A DNA stretch of 64,000 nucleotides from Cellvibrio sp. KY-YJ-3 (GCF_008806955.1 NZ_CP031727.1:1612001-1676000), one strand, 5' to 3'; shown: positions 8,628-17,041, numbered from the stretch's first letter. The notes: generated from the letters alone by a model not told the origin. Translations and numbers: made by a program.

Positions 8628-9032
8628 TTACAGCTGAATGCTGTCCGGTTCCATAAACATCACTTCCCAGTGATGTCCGTCCAAATCTTCAAAACTGTGG
8701 TAGTACATAAAGCCGTGATCCTGCGCGGGCATAGGTGCGGTGCCGCCCGCTTCCCAGGCTTTTTTAACCATTTCATCCACCGCCGCGCGGCTGTCGCACG
8801 AAAGGCAAATAATCACTTCCTTAGTGGCGTGGCTATCGGCGATGGTTTTTTTAGTGAAGCCCTGAAAAAACGGCTCGGTTAATAACATGGCGTAAATGGT
8901 GTCGCTGATTACCATGCAGGCGGCTTGCTCGTTGGTAAATTGTGCATTAAACGAATAACCCAAATGGGCAAAAAACGCTTTGGATTTTTCCAGGTCTTTC
9001 ACCGGTAAATTAATAAATACTTGCGTTGGCAT
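8628..9032 (-). CDS. VOC family (glyoxalase/bleomycin-resistance-like) protein
   Basis: 134 aa from the ATG at 9032 (MPTQVFINLPVKDLEKSK), chosen because AAGGA lies upstream and the family motif begins there; the frame stays open to 9119. The VOC beta-alpha-beta-beta-beta fold is indicated by INLPVKDLEKSKAFFAHLGY at the start and FEDLDGHHWEVMFME at the end. Such proteins bind divalent metal and act as lyases, dioxygenases or antibiotic-binding proteins. Placed between DUF1428 and YCII genes in an ECF42 cluster, where VOC proteins often occur. Confidence 0.82.
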   Translation of the reverse strand: MPTQVFINLPVKDLEKSKAFFAHLGYSFNAQFTNEQAACMVISDTIYAMLLTEPFFQGFTKKTIADSHATKEVIICLSCDSRAAVDEMVKKAWEAGGTAPMPAQDHGFMYYHSFEDLDGHHWEVMFMEPDSIQL

Positions 9033-9063
9033 AAATGAATTCCTTGTGAAGGCAAAAAGTGAA

Positions 9064-9426
9064 TTATTGGTAGCGCACCAGCTCGCTAAAACCGCCGTAG
9101 GCCATACGTTTAAAATCAAACAGCGAATCGTTATTGCACATCTCTTTCAGACGCGGGTCGGCCATCACGGCGGCGTTAATTTTGTCGCGCGCCTCGCGTG
9201 AGGGGTACACAATCCACGCGAGCACAACAGTCTCGTTATCTTTACAACCGGCGGACTGTTTAAACGACACCATATCGGGAATGTTCAAGTCATCGCCCAC
9301 GCATTCCCAATAGGCCAGGGCGCCGTGCTCCTTCCACACCGAACCGGCGAGGCTCGCCATTTTTTGATATTCAGCAATTTTTTCGGGGGCAATGGGCAGT
9401 AAAAAACCATCAACATAGTGAGTCAT
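9064..9426 (-). CDS. DUF1428 family protein
   Basis: 120 aa. MTHYVDGFLLPIAPEKIAEY at the N-terminus and YWECVGDD are typical of DUF1428, a dimeric alpha/beta-barrel (ABM-like) family without assigned reaction. Two tandem ATG codons exist (9429 and 9426); the second is 7 bases from GGAG and is preferred. It is 94 bp downstream of the ECF sigma gene and probably part of its regulon. Confidence 0.85.
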   Translation of the reverse strand: MTHYVDGFLLPIAPEKIAEYQKMASLAGSVWKEHGALAYWECVGDDLNIPDMVSFKQSAGCKDNETVVLAWIVYPSREARDKINAAVMADPRLKEMCNNDSLFDFKRMAYGGFSELVRYQ

Positions 9427-9520
9427 CATCTTTCTCCTTTCAGGGTGATTGGGATTTAACTACTGGGTAGTTGATTAATAGTCGATTGGATTGGCGGTAT
9501 TTCGACAGCCGCCGAAAAAA

Positions 9521-10759
9521 TTATTTCACCAGCGCCAAGCGGCGCTGCAAAAAACGTTGCTCGGCGGTCTGTTGGGTGAGCGAGAGCGCCGTTTCAAAAG
9601 CGGCGATGGCTGCCGTATGCTCGCCCAGTTGCTGCAATAGTTCGGCGCGCGCGGCGTGGGTGAGGTGATAATCTTTTAGTTGGCCACGCGCCAGCAGCGT
9701 ATCAATTAAAGCCAATCCCGCTGCCGGCCCATCGCGCATCGCAATCGCCACTGCACGGTTTAACTCCACAATCGGGCTAGGGTTAATTTGCAGTAATAAA
9801 TCGTAGAAACCCGCAATTTCCTGCCAGTCGGTGGCGGCAAAACTGGGCGCCTCGGCGTGCAGTGCGGCAATCGCCGCTTGAATACAATAGCTGTGCGCCT
9901 GACCGGTTGGCAGGGCGCGCTGGATTAACGCCGAGCCCTCGGCAATTTGCTCGCGGTTCCACAGCGCACGATCCTGATCCTCCAGGCGGATTAAATCACC
10001 TTGGGTATCCAGCCGTGCATGGCGGCGCGAATCCTGAATTAACATTAACGCCAACAGCCCCAAGGCCTCCGCTTCGGGCAGCAACTCCGCCACTAAACGC
10101 CCAAGGCGAATGGCCTCCTGCGCTAATTCCTGGCGAATTAATTCACTGCCCGAGGAGGCGGAATAACCTTCGTTAAATACCAGATAAATAACCTGCAGCA
10201 CCGCATCCAGCCGCGTGGGTAATTCACTGCGGGTGGGAATTTCATAGGGGATTTTGGCGTCGCGAATTTTATTTTTAGCGCGCACTATGCGCTGCGCCAA
10301 GGTACTGGGGGTGGTGAGAAATGCACGTGCTATAGCTTCGGTGGTCAGCCCGCACACTTCGCGCAAGGTGAGCGCCAGTTGCGCTTCCGGCGCGAGGCTG
10401 GGGTGACAGCAGGTAAATATCAGCCGCAGCTGATCGTCCTCCAATAAGTGCTCGTCCCAATCCTCGCTATCACTAATCGCCGCTTCCAATTCTTCGGCTA
10501 TATCCACCAGCGCCGTTTGAAATCGCGCTCGTCGCCGCACATGATCAATCGCCTTAAAGCGCCCGGTCGATACCAACCACGCGCGCGGATTATTCGGCAC
10601 GCCATCCACCGGCCACTGCTGCAACGCCGCCGCAAATGCATCCTGCGTTGCCTCCTCCGCCAAATCAAAATCCTTCAGCAACCGAATCAACGTCGCCCGC
10701 ACCCGCCGCGACTCGCTGCGATAAATGGCATTAATTTGAGTTTCGATACTGGCGGGCAT
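9521..10759 (-). CDS. ECF42-type RNA polymerase sigma factor with C-terminal TPR-like extension
   Basis: 412 aa, far longer than a usual ECF sigma (about 180 aa). Region 2 is recognisable (IRLLKDFDLAEEATQDAF, PRAWLVSTGRFKAIDHVRR) and region 4 follows (LALTLREVCGLTTEAIARAF, STLAQRIVRAKNKI), ending near residue 180. The remaining roughly 230 residues are helical and end in a TPR-like array. This architecture plus adjacent DGPF/YCII, VOC and DUF1428 genes identifies the ECF42 group, in which the C-terminal domain rather than an anti-sigma factor is thought to govern activity. No anti-sigma gene is adjacent. It starts 2 bp after the GNAT stop codon. Confidence 0.88.
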   Translation of the reverse strand: MPASIETQINAIYRSESRRVRATLIRLLKDFDLAEEATQDAFAAALQQWPVDGVPNNPRAWLVSTGRFKAIDHVRRRARFQTALVDIAEELEAAISDSEDWDEHLLEDDQLRLIFTCCHPSLAPEAQLALTLREVCGLTTEAIARAFLTTPSTLAQRIVRAKNKIRDAKIPYEIPTRSELPTRLDAVLQVIYLVFNEGYSASSGSELIRQELAQEAIRLGRLVAELLPEAEALGLLALMLIQDSRRHARLDTQGDLIRLEDQDRALWNREQIAEGSALIQRALPTGQAHSYCIQAAIAALHAEAPSFAATDWQEIAGFYDLLLQINPSPIVELNRAVAIAMRDGPAAGLALIDTLLARGQLKDYHLTHAARAELLQQLGEHTAAIAAFETALSLTQQTAEQRFLQRRLALVK

Positions 10760-10761
10760 AA

Positions 10762-11355
10762 TTATCTCGTCATTTTATATTCAAGACTTTTTTTAACGGC
10801 AGGCCATTCCTGATCAATAATCGAGAATACTACGGTATCGCGATAAATTCCCTCAGGGCTTTTTTGGTGATTGCGCAAAACCCCATCCTGTTTTGCACCC
10901 AGCCGCGCAATTGCTGCACGCGATGCCTGGTTATGCCAGTGGGTACGAAATTCTACGGCAATTGTGTTGAGTGTTTCAAAGGCATGCGTCAGCAATAAAT
11001 ATTTGCATTCAGTATTTGTGCCGGTTTTTTGAAATGACTTTGCGTACCAGGTGTAGCCAATTTCGACGCGTTTATTCAGCGGGTCTGCATTGCAATAGCG
11101 AGTAGTACCGATAATTTTTTGCGAGGTATTATCAATCACCACAAATAACAACGCGCGGCCGTTCGCTTGATCTGTGAATGCCTGATTAAGATAAGAATCA
11201 ATGGTTTCGCTGTTTGGTACAGAGGTGTACCAGAGGTTCCATAATTCGCCATCGGTGGCGGCTTCAACTAATGCATCAGCGTGCTCGCGTTTTAATGGAA
11301 CGAGGGTAACGAGATTGCCTTTTAATGTGGTTTCGTAAAGCCAGTGGTTGTTCAT
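10762..11355 (-). CDS. GNAT family N-acetyltransferase (RimJ/RimL-like)
   Basis: 197 aa. It starts with LKGNLVTLVPLKREHADAL, the usual opening of RimJ/RimL-type N-acetyltransferases, and has IGYTWYAKSFQKTGTNTECK in the acetyl-CoA-binding motif A region and NQASRAAIARLGAKQDGVLR near the end. It would transfer acetyl from acetyl-CoA to a protein N-terminus or small amine. AAAGGAA precedes the ATG. Its stop is 2 bp before the sigma-factor start, so the two are translationally linked and it is the first gene of the cluster. Confidence 0.85.
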   Translation of the reverse strand: MNNHWLYETTLKGNLVTLVPLKREHADALVEAATDGELWNLWYTSVPNSETIDSYLNQAFTDQANGRALLFVVIDNTSQKIIGTTRYCNADPLNKRVEIGYTWYAKSFQKTGTNTECKYLLLTHAFETLNTIAVEFRTHWHNQASRAAIARLGAKQDGVLRNHQKSPEGIYRDTVVFSIIDQEWPAVKKSLEYKMTR

Positions 11356-11396
11356 GGTATTCCTTTAAAGTTTTCGATTAATTATTTATTGCGACC

Positions 11397-11420
11397 GTAG
11401 GTTGGGCAGCAATGCCCAAC
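11397..11420 (+). repeat. REP-like element, left copy
   Basis: GTAG followed by the perfect hairpin GTTGGGCA-GCAA-TGCCCAAC. A GTAG tetranucleotide before an imperfect or perfect palindrome is the hallmark of REP elements mobilised by RAYT (TnpA_REP) transposases. It pairs with an inverted copy at 11615-11642. Confidence 0.6.
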
Positions 11421-11423
11421 ACC

Positions 11424-11573
11424 TCAAGGTTTAAGCCATTTTTTAAGTTTTTCTTTGGCTTGTGCATGTGTGTATACATTTCCTTCCTTGATGTCTTGTT
11501 CTGCTCTTTTGATTGCCTCCAACATTGAATCTGTTGAGGTTATTGGTGGTTTGGTGTTAGTTGACTTTTTCAT
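11424..11573 (-). CDS. Small antitoxin-like protein
   Basis: 49 aa from the ATG at 11573; an extended frame from 11621 is possible but its first 16 residues run into the REP-like repeat. The C-terminal half (MLEAIKRAEQDIKEGNVYTH, then AQAKEKLKKWL) resembles short type II antitoxins that pair with RelE/ParE toxins. No toxin gene is adjacent on either side. No good ribosome site is seen. It is enclosed by inverted REP-like elements, so it may be an orphan or mobile remnant. Confidence 0.5.
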   Translation of the reverse strand: MKKSTNTKPPITSTDSMLEAIKRAEQDIKEGNVYTHAQAKEKLKKWLKP

Positions 11574-11614
11574 GGGTATAGAACTTCGATAATAAAGGTT
11601 TTGTTGGAAATGGC

Positions 11615-11642
11615 TGTCCAACCTACGTACTGCCCAACCTAC
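11615..11642 (-). repeat. REP-like element pair, right copy (inverted)
   Basis: On the minus strand this reads GTAGGTTGGGCAG, TAC, GTAGGTTGGACAG. Thirteen bases (11630-11642) are the exact inverted match of 11397-11409. The stop codon of the upstream gene (11639-11641) lies inside the repeat. Confidence 0.6.
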
Positions 11643-12403
11643 TGACTAGGGATTGCAAAATTCATGTTTTGAACGATTTCATTATTATCTAAAAAGTGGA
11701 CTGCTTTTATTTTATCGCTTGGTATTGTTTTGCCATTTCCCATAAAAAAAGCATCTATTCTACGTGCCGCATCATGCTCACTTTCACCGTGAATTACTTG
11801 ATGTAAATAGTAAAGCGTGTTTTCCAGAGTAGTATCATCAGCTTCCCCAATAAACTCAATTAGTGCAGGTCTGGTGACTTTCATAAAGCTTTCAGTAATC
11901 ACATGAAAGTTTGCTCCAACCAAGTCTTCAGCAATGTCCTCTACTGCTTCAGGGCATTGTGTGAAATGGTAATTTTTGTCTTGGGCTTTTTGTTTAAAAA
12001 GGGTTGCAAATGGACCTTCATCATCTTGCCCTAATAATTCCTTACCTAGTTTTGATAAACCGAACATAGATGATTGATGTTTTGAGTGTTCTATATTTTT
12101 AGCCAAGCCTTTGAGAAATGGAATCAGTATCTTATATCCCTCGGCTTTTGGCATAAGTCCGTTCTCAAAATAGCTATTAATATCGATAATTCGTGTGCCA
12201 TGAAACCAATGGGAGGTGAGTTTTGTGGGTTCATAATTTAAGTATTGTAAAAGCTCACTAAAGCATTGATGGTGATAATCAGATACATCTTGTGTATCTT
12301 GAATTGCTTTTAGTATTTCGATAAGTCTTTCTTGTGAAAGCGATAACACATTTGATGCGCTAATGAGCGCTGATTTGTAGTTACTGCAATCTAATATTTT
12401 CAT
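11639..12403 (-). CDS. Unrecognised protein, AT-rich gene
   Basis: 254 aa from the ATG at 12403, with AAAGGGAA seven bases upstream; the frame is open to 12442. I do not recognise the family. It lacks a signal peptide and membrane segments and is mixed alpha/beta. A conserved-looking stretch SHWFHGTRIIDINSYFENGL (about residues 64-83) resembles the HGT and F-x-x-G-L pattern of ADP-ribosyl-transferase-like folds, but this is only a visual resemblance. The codon use is visibly richer in A/T than the flanking gnd and sigma genes, which suggests recent acquisition. Its stop codon lies within a REP-like repeat. Confidence 0.6.
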   Translation of the reverse strand: MKILDCSNYKSALISASNVLSLSQERLIEILKAIQDTQDVSDYHHQCFSELLQYLNYEPTKLTSHWFHGTRIIDINSYFENGLMPKAEGYKILIPFLKGLAKNIEHSKHQSSMFGLSKLGKELLGQDDEGPFATLFKQKAQDKNYHFTQCPEAVEDIAEDLVGANFHVITESFMKVTRPALIEFIGEADDTTLENTLYYLHQVIHGESEHDAARRIDAFFMGNGKTIPSDKIKAVHFLDNNEIVQNMNFAIPSQ

Positions 12404-12425
12404 TTTGATTCCCTTTGCTTCCCAA

Positions 12426-12457
12426 CAAAAAACCCGAACCATTTCTGATTCGGGTTT
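12426..12457 (-). terminator. Terminator downstream of gnd
   Basis: Read on the minus strand: AACCCGAA, a 10-base loop, TTCGGGTT and a T run. It lies just after the gnd stop codon and at the promoter side of the unrecognised gene. Confidence 0.75.
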
Positions 12458-12485
12458 CTCGCTTTCTCACATTCCGTTTAAAAAC

Positions 12486-13940
12486 TTAAACGTTGTAAGT
12501 GCTCGATGCTGTATTGCCGCCGCGACCAGTCCAGTTGGTGTGGAAGAACTCACCGCGTGGTTTGTCGGTGCGCTCGTAGGTGTGCGCGCCGAAGTAATCG
12601 CGTTGTGCTTGCAGCAGGTTTGCTGGCAGGCGGGCAGTGCGGTAACCGTCGAAGTAGGTCAGTGCTGAGGTGATGGTTGGAGCGGGGATTCCGTTCACAA
12701 TCGCAGCAGCAGCAACACGACGCCAGCCAGCTTGGGCTGCATCAACGGTTTTAGCGAAGTAATCATCCAGCAGCAGGTTTTTCAATTCGCCATTCTTGTC
12801 GAATGCTTCTTTGATATTGCCGAGGAATGATGAACGAATGATACAGCCGCCGCGCCACATTAATGCGATGCCGCCGTAGTTCAAGTGCCAGCCGTATTCT
12901 TTGGCCGCTTCACGCATCAGCAAATAACCTTGTGCGTAAGAAATAATTTTTGATGCAAATACCGCGTTGCGCAAATCGTTGATAAAGGCTTGTTTGTCGC
13001 CAGTGAAATTCACCGCTGGGCCTTTAATGACTTTTGCGGCTTCAACACGTTCTGCTTTTTGTGATGACAAGCAACGCGCAAATACCGCTTCAGAAATCAG
13101 GGTGAGAGGAACACCTAAATCCAGTGCGATGACACCAGTCCACTTGCCAGTACCTTTTTGACCGGCGGTGTCGAGGATTTTCTCAACCAGAGGTTCGCCG
13201 TCTTCGTCTTTATAGGCAAGGATGTCGCGGGTAATTTCGATCAGGTAGGAATCGAGTTCGCCTTTGTTCCACTCGGCAAATACTTCGTGCATTTCGTCTG
13301 CGCTCAGGCCGACTACTTCTTTCAGCAATTGGTAGGCTTCGCAAATCAATTGCATATCGCCGTATTCGATACCGTTGTGCACCATTTTTACAAAGTGGCC
13401 CGCGCCGTTCTCGCCAACCCAGTCACAGCAAGGTGAGCCGTCATCCACTTTGGCGGAGATGCTTTGGAAAATGTCTTTTACAAATGGCCAGGCTTCGGGT
13501 GAACCACCGGGCATGATGGATGGGCCAGTCAACGCGCCTTCTTCACCACCGGAAACACCGGTGCCGATAAAGCGCAAACCTTTGCTCGCCAAATAAGCGG
13601 TGCGACGGTCGGTATCGGGGAAGTGGGTGTTGCCGCCGTCGATAATAATATCGCCAGCTTCCAGGTGTGGAATCAGTTGTTCGATGAAATCGTCTACTGC
13701 TTTACCAGCCTTAACCATCAGCATAATTTTGCGTGGCTTAGCGAGTGACGCTACCAATTCTTCAATCGAGCGTGCGCCGCGAATGGTTTTACCTGCAGCG
13801 CGGCCAGCGATGAAGCTGTCTACTTTTTCTACTGAGCGGTTGTAAGCGGTAACTGTATAGCCTTTGCTAGCCATGTTCAGGATGAGGTTTTCGCCCATCA
13901 CGGCCAAGCCAACCAAGCCTATATCGGAAAGTGGTTTCAT
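12486..13940 (-). CDS. gnd: 6-phosphogluconate dehydrogenase (decarboxylating)
   Basis: 484 aa, the usual length of the long NADP+-dependent form. The Rossmann motif GLAVMGENLILNMASKGYTV begins at residue 10. Catalytic signatures are GTGVSGGEEGALTGPSIMPG (about 127-146) and HNGIEYGDMQLI, and the C-terminal helical domain has LMWRGGCIIRSSFL. It makes ribulose-5-phosphate, CO2 and NADPH in the oxidative pentose phosphate pathway, in the cytosol. It is transcribed alone, with its own terminator. No zwf or pgl is adjacent. Confidence 0.96.
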   Translation of the reverse strand: MKPLSDIGLVGLAVMGENLILNMASKGYTVTAYNRSVEKVDSFIAGRAAGKTIRGARSIEELVASLAKPRKIMLMVKAGKAVDDFIEQLIPHLEAGDIIIDGGNTHFPDTDRRTAYLASKGLRFIGTGVSGGEEGALTGPSIMPGGSPEAWPFVKDIFQSISAKVDDGSPCCDWVGENGAGHFVKMVHNGIEYGDMQLICEAYQLLKEVVGLSADEMHEVFAEWNKGELDSYLIEITRDILAYKDEDGEPLVEKILDTAGQKGTGKWTGVIALDLGVPLTLISEAVFARCLSSQKAERVEAAKVIKGPAVNFTGDKQAFINDLRNAVFASKIISYAQGYLLMREAAKEYGWHLNYGGIALMWRGGCIIRSSFLGNIKEAFDKNGELKNLLLDDYFAKTVDAAQAGWRRVAAAAIVNGIPAPTITSALTYFDGYRTARLPANLLQAQRDYFGAHTYERTDKPRGEFFHTNWTGRGGNTASSTYNV

Positions 13941-14301
13941 AGTAGTAATAGCCTATCGTTGTGGTTGATGTCCTACCCGGGAGAACCTTGCAACAGGGGC
14001 AGTTCCGGCAGCGAATGTCACCAAACTGTGATCCTGCGGCGTTCAGGGAGCAGTGATTGACCGATTTCAATCCTTATAGTGCAGTTCTTGATAACTGTAT
14101 CTGTCCAGCCTGCCGCACTTTTTGAAGGGTGCGTATTATTCCTGTTTGCGCGCCAAAAAAATAGCCGACCGGCCCATTCTTCTGGCTATTTTGGCGATTG
14201 ATTGTGGCAATGCTCCTCCTTTGAGTTCTGAAATTGGCGCATGACAAGGTGGCAAGGTGTGGCCTATAGTTGAGGTTGCATGAGAACCTCGGAGAATCAG
14301 C
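13941..14301. other. Intergenic region between gnd and the copG/parE pair
   Basis: 361 bp that must contain the divergent promoters of gnd and the toxin-antitoxin operon. No hairpin, operator or convincing coding frame was found; open frames here lack ribosome sites. Confidence 0.5.
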
Positions 14302-14541
14302 ATGAGTTTAAAAGCGACGTCGGTTAGATTGGATGATGAAACCCTTGAGCGGGTGGGAAAGATGGCAGAGGCCATGGATAGGCCACGCGCTTGGTTGATG
14401 GCGCACGCAATCAAGCAGTTTGTAGAGCGTGAAGATTGGTTTATTCGCGAAGTAGAAAAAGGTGTGAGCGCGGCTGACAAGGGCCAGTTGGTTGATCACG
14501 CGGAGCTTAAAGCCAAATGGGAGGCCAAGCGTGCAACTTAA
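14302..14541 (+). CDS. CopG/ribbon-helix-helix antitoxin
   Basis: 79 aa. The N-terminal ribbon LKATSVRLDDETLERVGKMA followed by AEAMDRPRAWLMAHAIKQFV is a typical ribbon-helix-helix DNA-binding domain (residues 1-45). The C-terminal tail probably wraps the toxin. It overlaps the ParE-type toxin gene by 11 bp, the usual antitoxin-first order, and likely represses its own operon as an antitoxin or toxin-antitoxin complex. Confidence 0.88.
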   Translation: MSLKATSVRLDDETLERVGKMAEAMDRPRAWLMAHAIKQFVEREDWFIREVEKGVSAADKGQLVDHAELKAKWEAKRAT

Positions 14542-14827
14542 ATGGACTGATTTAGCGGAAAAGGATTTGGACAATATTGAAACCTACATCGCCACCGAAA
14601 ACAGCCCTCTTGTCGCGGTGGATGCTGTGCTTAAAGTGCTCAATAGTTGTGAATTGATTTTATCCAATCACCCTCAAGCAGGTCGCCCCGGTCGAGTCAG
14701 CGGTACCCGCGAGCTAGTGATTAACGGCCTCCCATTAATCGTCGTCTACCGCATTGTTGATCGGTTGGATCAATTGCAAATTTTGCGTGTATTGCATGAT
14801 GCGCAGCAGTGGCCTGTGGGTGATTAA
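14531..14827 (+). CDS. ParE/RelE family toxin
   Basis: 98 aa from the GTG at 14531, chosen because GGGAGG lies about 8 bases upstream and the family starts there (VQLKWTDLAEKDLDNIETYI). The C-terminal signatures GTRELVINGLPLIVVYRIVD and ILRVLHDAQQWP are those of ParE-type toxins, which inhibit gyrase; related RelE-type proteins cut mRNA. The trailing HDAQQWP is the usual active-site end. Its stop codon overlaps the convergent queG stop by two bases, leaving no terminator between them. Confidence 0.88.
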   Translation: MQLKWTDLAEKDLDNIETYIATENSPLVAVDAVLKVLNSCELILSNHPQAGRPGRVSGTRELVINGLPLIVVYRIVDRLDQLQILRVLHDAQQWPVGD

Positions 14828-15966
14828 TCCTCGCGTTTGATTTTCCGTTTGCGCCGCCGCTCAGGCGCGGCCTGTTGCGCCAACGCCCACTCGATATGTT
14901 CTTGTACCAACTCCGAGCAAGACTCTTTTTTGGCGGTTAATGCCGCAACAATCCGCGCATCACTCGGCGCATTACCCAAGCCCACGGCGATATTGCGCAG
15001 CCAGCCTTCATAGCCCACGCGGCGAATGGCGGAGCCTTCGGTTCTTGCTAAAAATTCGTCTTCGGTCCAATTAAACAGGTCGACCAAATCGCTATCGGCC
15101 AAGCCGTGGCGGGGTAAAAAATCGGTCTCGCCACTGAATTGCGCGTATTTATTCCAGGGGCAGATGGCTTGGCAGTCGTCGCAGCCGAAAATGCGGTTGC
15201 CGATGGGTTCGCGGAATTCTGCGGGAATCGCGCCTTTATTTTCGATGGTTAAATAGGAAATGCAGCGGCGTGCGTCCAGTTCGTAAGGGCGGGGAAATGC
15301 GTCGGTGGGGCAAACTTTTAAACAGGCGGTGCACTCTCCACATTGATTGGGTTGTTGCGGTTCATCCACCGGCAGTGGCACGAAAGTGTAAATCTCGCCG
15401 AGGAAAAACCAACTGCCCGCGTTGCTATTAATAATCAGGGTGTGTTTGCCCGTCCAGCCCAGCCCGGCTTTTTCCGCCAGCGGGCGTTCCATCACCGGTG
15501 CGCTATCCACAAAGGCGCGATTTTGGCCTTTAAATTCATAATCCTCTGGCAATGCATCATCAATTTTTTGCGCCAGAATACTCAGGCGTTTGCGGATGAG
15601 TTTGTGATAATCCCGCCCTAAGGTGTAGCGCGAAATATAGGCTTTGGTCGGGTCTTTGAGGATTTTGATTTGCTGGGTGTCGCCAGGTAAATAATCCATG
15701 CGCACGGAAATGACCCGCACCGTGCCGGGCAACAATTCTGCCGGGCGCGAACGTTTATTGCCGTGGGCGGCGAGCCATTCCATGCTGCCGTGATAACCCT
15801 TGGCAAGCCATTCCTGCAGGCGATCTTCTGCCTCGGCCAAATCGATATCGGTAATGCCCACCTGCTGAAAGCCCAGTTCGCGGCCCCAGAGTTTGATGTT
15901 GTCGGCAAGTTGATGGAGATCGAGTGAGCTGGACATGGTTGGCGCGTCAAAAGAAAAGTGCGTCAT
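14824..15966 (-). CDS. queG: Epoxyqueuosine reductase
   Basis: 380 aa. It performs the last step of queuosine synthesis, reducing epoxyqueuosine in tRNA using cobalamin and two [4Fe-4S] clusters. The bacterial ferredoxin-like motifs CGECTACLKVCP (about 207-218) and CDDCQAICPWN (about 257-267) supply the clusters, and the N-terminal DUF1730-like domain (about 60-190) supplies cobalamin binding. A second ATG at 15936 is a possible start. It would act in the cytosol on tRNAs with GUN anticodons. No other que gene is nearby. Confidence 0.93.
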   Translation of the reverse strand: MTHFSFDAPTMSSSLDLHQLADNIKLWGRELGFQQVGITDIDLAEAEDRLQEWLAKGYHGSMEWLAAHGNKRSRPAELLPGTVRVISVRMDYLPGDTQQIKILKDPTKAYISRYTLGRDYHKLIRKRLSILAQKIDDALPEDYEFKGQNRAFVDSAPVMERPLAEKAGLGWTGKHTLIINSNAGSWFFLGEIYTFVPLPVDEPQQPNQCGECTACLKVCPTDAFPRPYELDARRCISYLTIENKGAIPAEFREPIGNRIFGCDDCQAICPWNKYAQFSGETDFLPRHGLADSDLVDLFNWTEDEFLARTEGSAIRRVGYEGWLRNIAVGLGNAPSDARIVAALTAKKESCSELVQEHIEWALAQQAAPERRRKRKIKRED

Positions 15967-16096
15967 TTTGCCTGAAATCAGACGCCGTTACATTTTTAAA
16001 CAGTTGAGTTGGCCGGTATTCAGGCTCAGCCGCTATAGTGCACTTCGTTTATCAAGCTTGTTTGTTAATTTGGTCGGTCAAAAAAAGGAGTCACCT

Positions 16097-16837
16097 GTGA
16101 AAGTAAATCATCGTTTTGGATTGTGGGCGCTGTTGAGTGCTGCTGCGCTGCTGAGCGCTAATGCTATGGCTACACCGCTGCCGCAACAGCCGCATGTGTA
16201 CGTAGAGGGAGCGGCCGAGTTGGAAGTCGAGCCGGATATGATGGTATTTACCTTGAGCATTCAAACCGTGGATCTGGATTTGGCCAAAGCCAAGGCCGAT
16301 GTGGATGCACGTTCCCGTTTGCTGATCGACACCCTGAAAAAGTTTGGCGTGAAAGCCGATGACATCGCGACTACCGCGTTGAACATTCGCCCCGAATATG
16401 ACTACAAAGACAATCAGCGTGTATTGACCGGCAATAACGTATCGCGTCAGGTAGATATTAATTTGCGCGATTTAAAAAAATATCCCGAACTGATGAAGGC
16501 GCTCGTCGATGCAAAAGTGTCTGAAACCATCAACACCCAATTGACTTTGAGCGATAAAAAATCGGTTGAAGAAAAAGTGCAGACGGCGGCAATGAACGAT
16601 GCCAAAGCCCGCGCGAGTCGCTTGGCTAAGGCCCAGGGCAGAGTGGTGGGCGACCCATGGTCCATTTCTGAATTTAATAATCGCGGCAATGAGCGCTGGG
16701 AACTGCGGCCTAATCGCGAGTTGATGGGCAGTTCTGCCAAGCTTGAGATGGTTCGTATGAGCGATTCCGCTGAACCCTTTGAGCCGGGGGTGATGAAAAT
16801 TACTGCCCAGGTTTATGTGGTTTATTTGCTCAAATAA
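16097..16837 (+). CDS. SIMPL domain (DUF541) periplasmic protein
   Basis: 246 aa from the GTG at 16097, preceded by AAAGGAG at a good distance; the frame is open further upstream but without a site. The signal peptide is clear (LLSAAALLSANAMA, about residues 11-25). The mature domain has the SIMPL opening VYVEGAAELEVEPDMMVFTL and a typical C-terminal AQVYVVY. Family members are periplasmic or outer-membrane proteins with roles reported in oxidative stress; the function is unsettled. A terminator follows. Confidence 0.82.
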   Translation: MKVNHRFGLWALLSAAALLSANAMATPLPQQPHVYVEGAAELEVEPDMMVFTLSIQTVDLDLAKAKADVDARSRLLIDTLKKFGVKADDIATTALNIRPEYDYKDNQRVLTGNNVSRQVDINLRDLKKYPELMKALVDAKVSETINTQLTLSDKKSVEEKVQTAAMNDAKARASRLAKAQGRVVGDPWSISEFNNRGNERWELRPNRELMGSSAKLEMVRMSDSAEPFEPGVMKITAQVYVVYLLK

Positions 16838-16865
16838 GCGCGCGATTTTAAAAAAGTAGTTATAA

Positions 16866-16897
16866 AAACTGGCACCTAACGCGTGCCAGTTTTTTTT
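16866..16897 (+). terminator. Terminator after the SIMPL-domain gene
   Basis: AACTGGCAC, loop CTAACGC, GTGCCAGTT, then a run of T. Confidence 0.85.
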
Positions 16898-17041
16898 GCA
16901 TTCGTTTTCATTGGTTTTTTCTGTTTCTTTTCGCGTCAGATTATCCGGCGCTCTCTATACTCAAGCAGTTACAGACATCATTTTCTGTTTATAAATAAGA
17001 TAAAAATCAGATGTCGTCCCGGTATTTTGCTTGAGGTCACT

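Noticed and set aside
14136-14480. Minus-strand frame over the copG-like gene
   Set aside because: Antisense of a well-supported antitoxin gene with no ribosome site.
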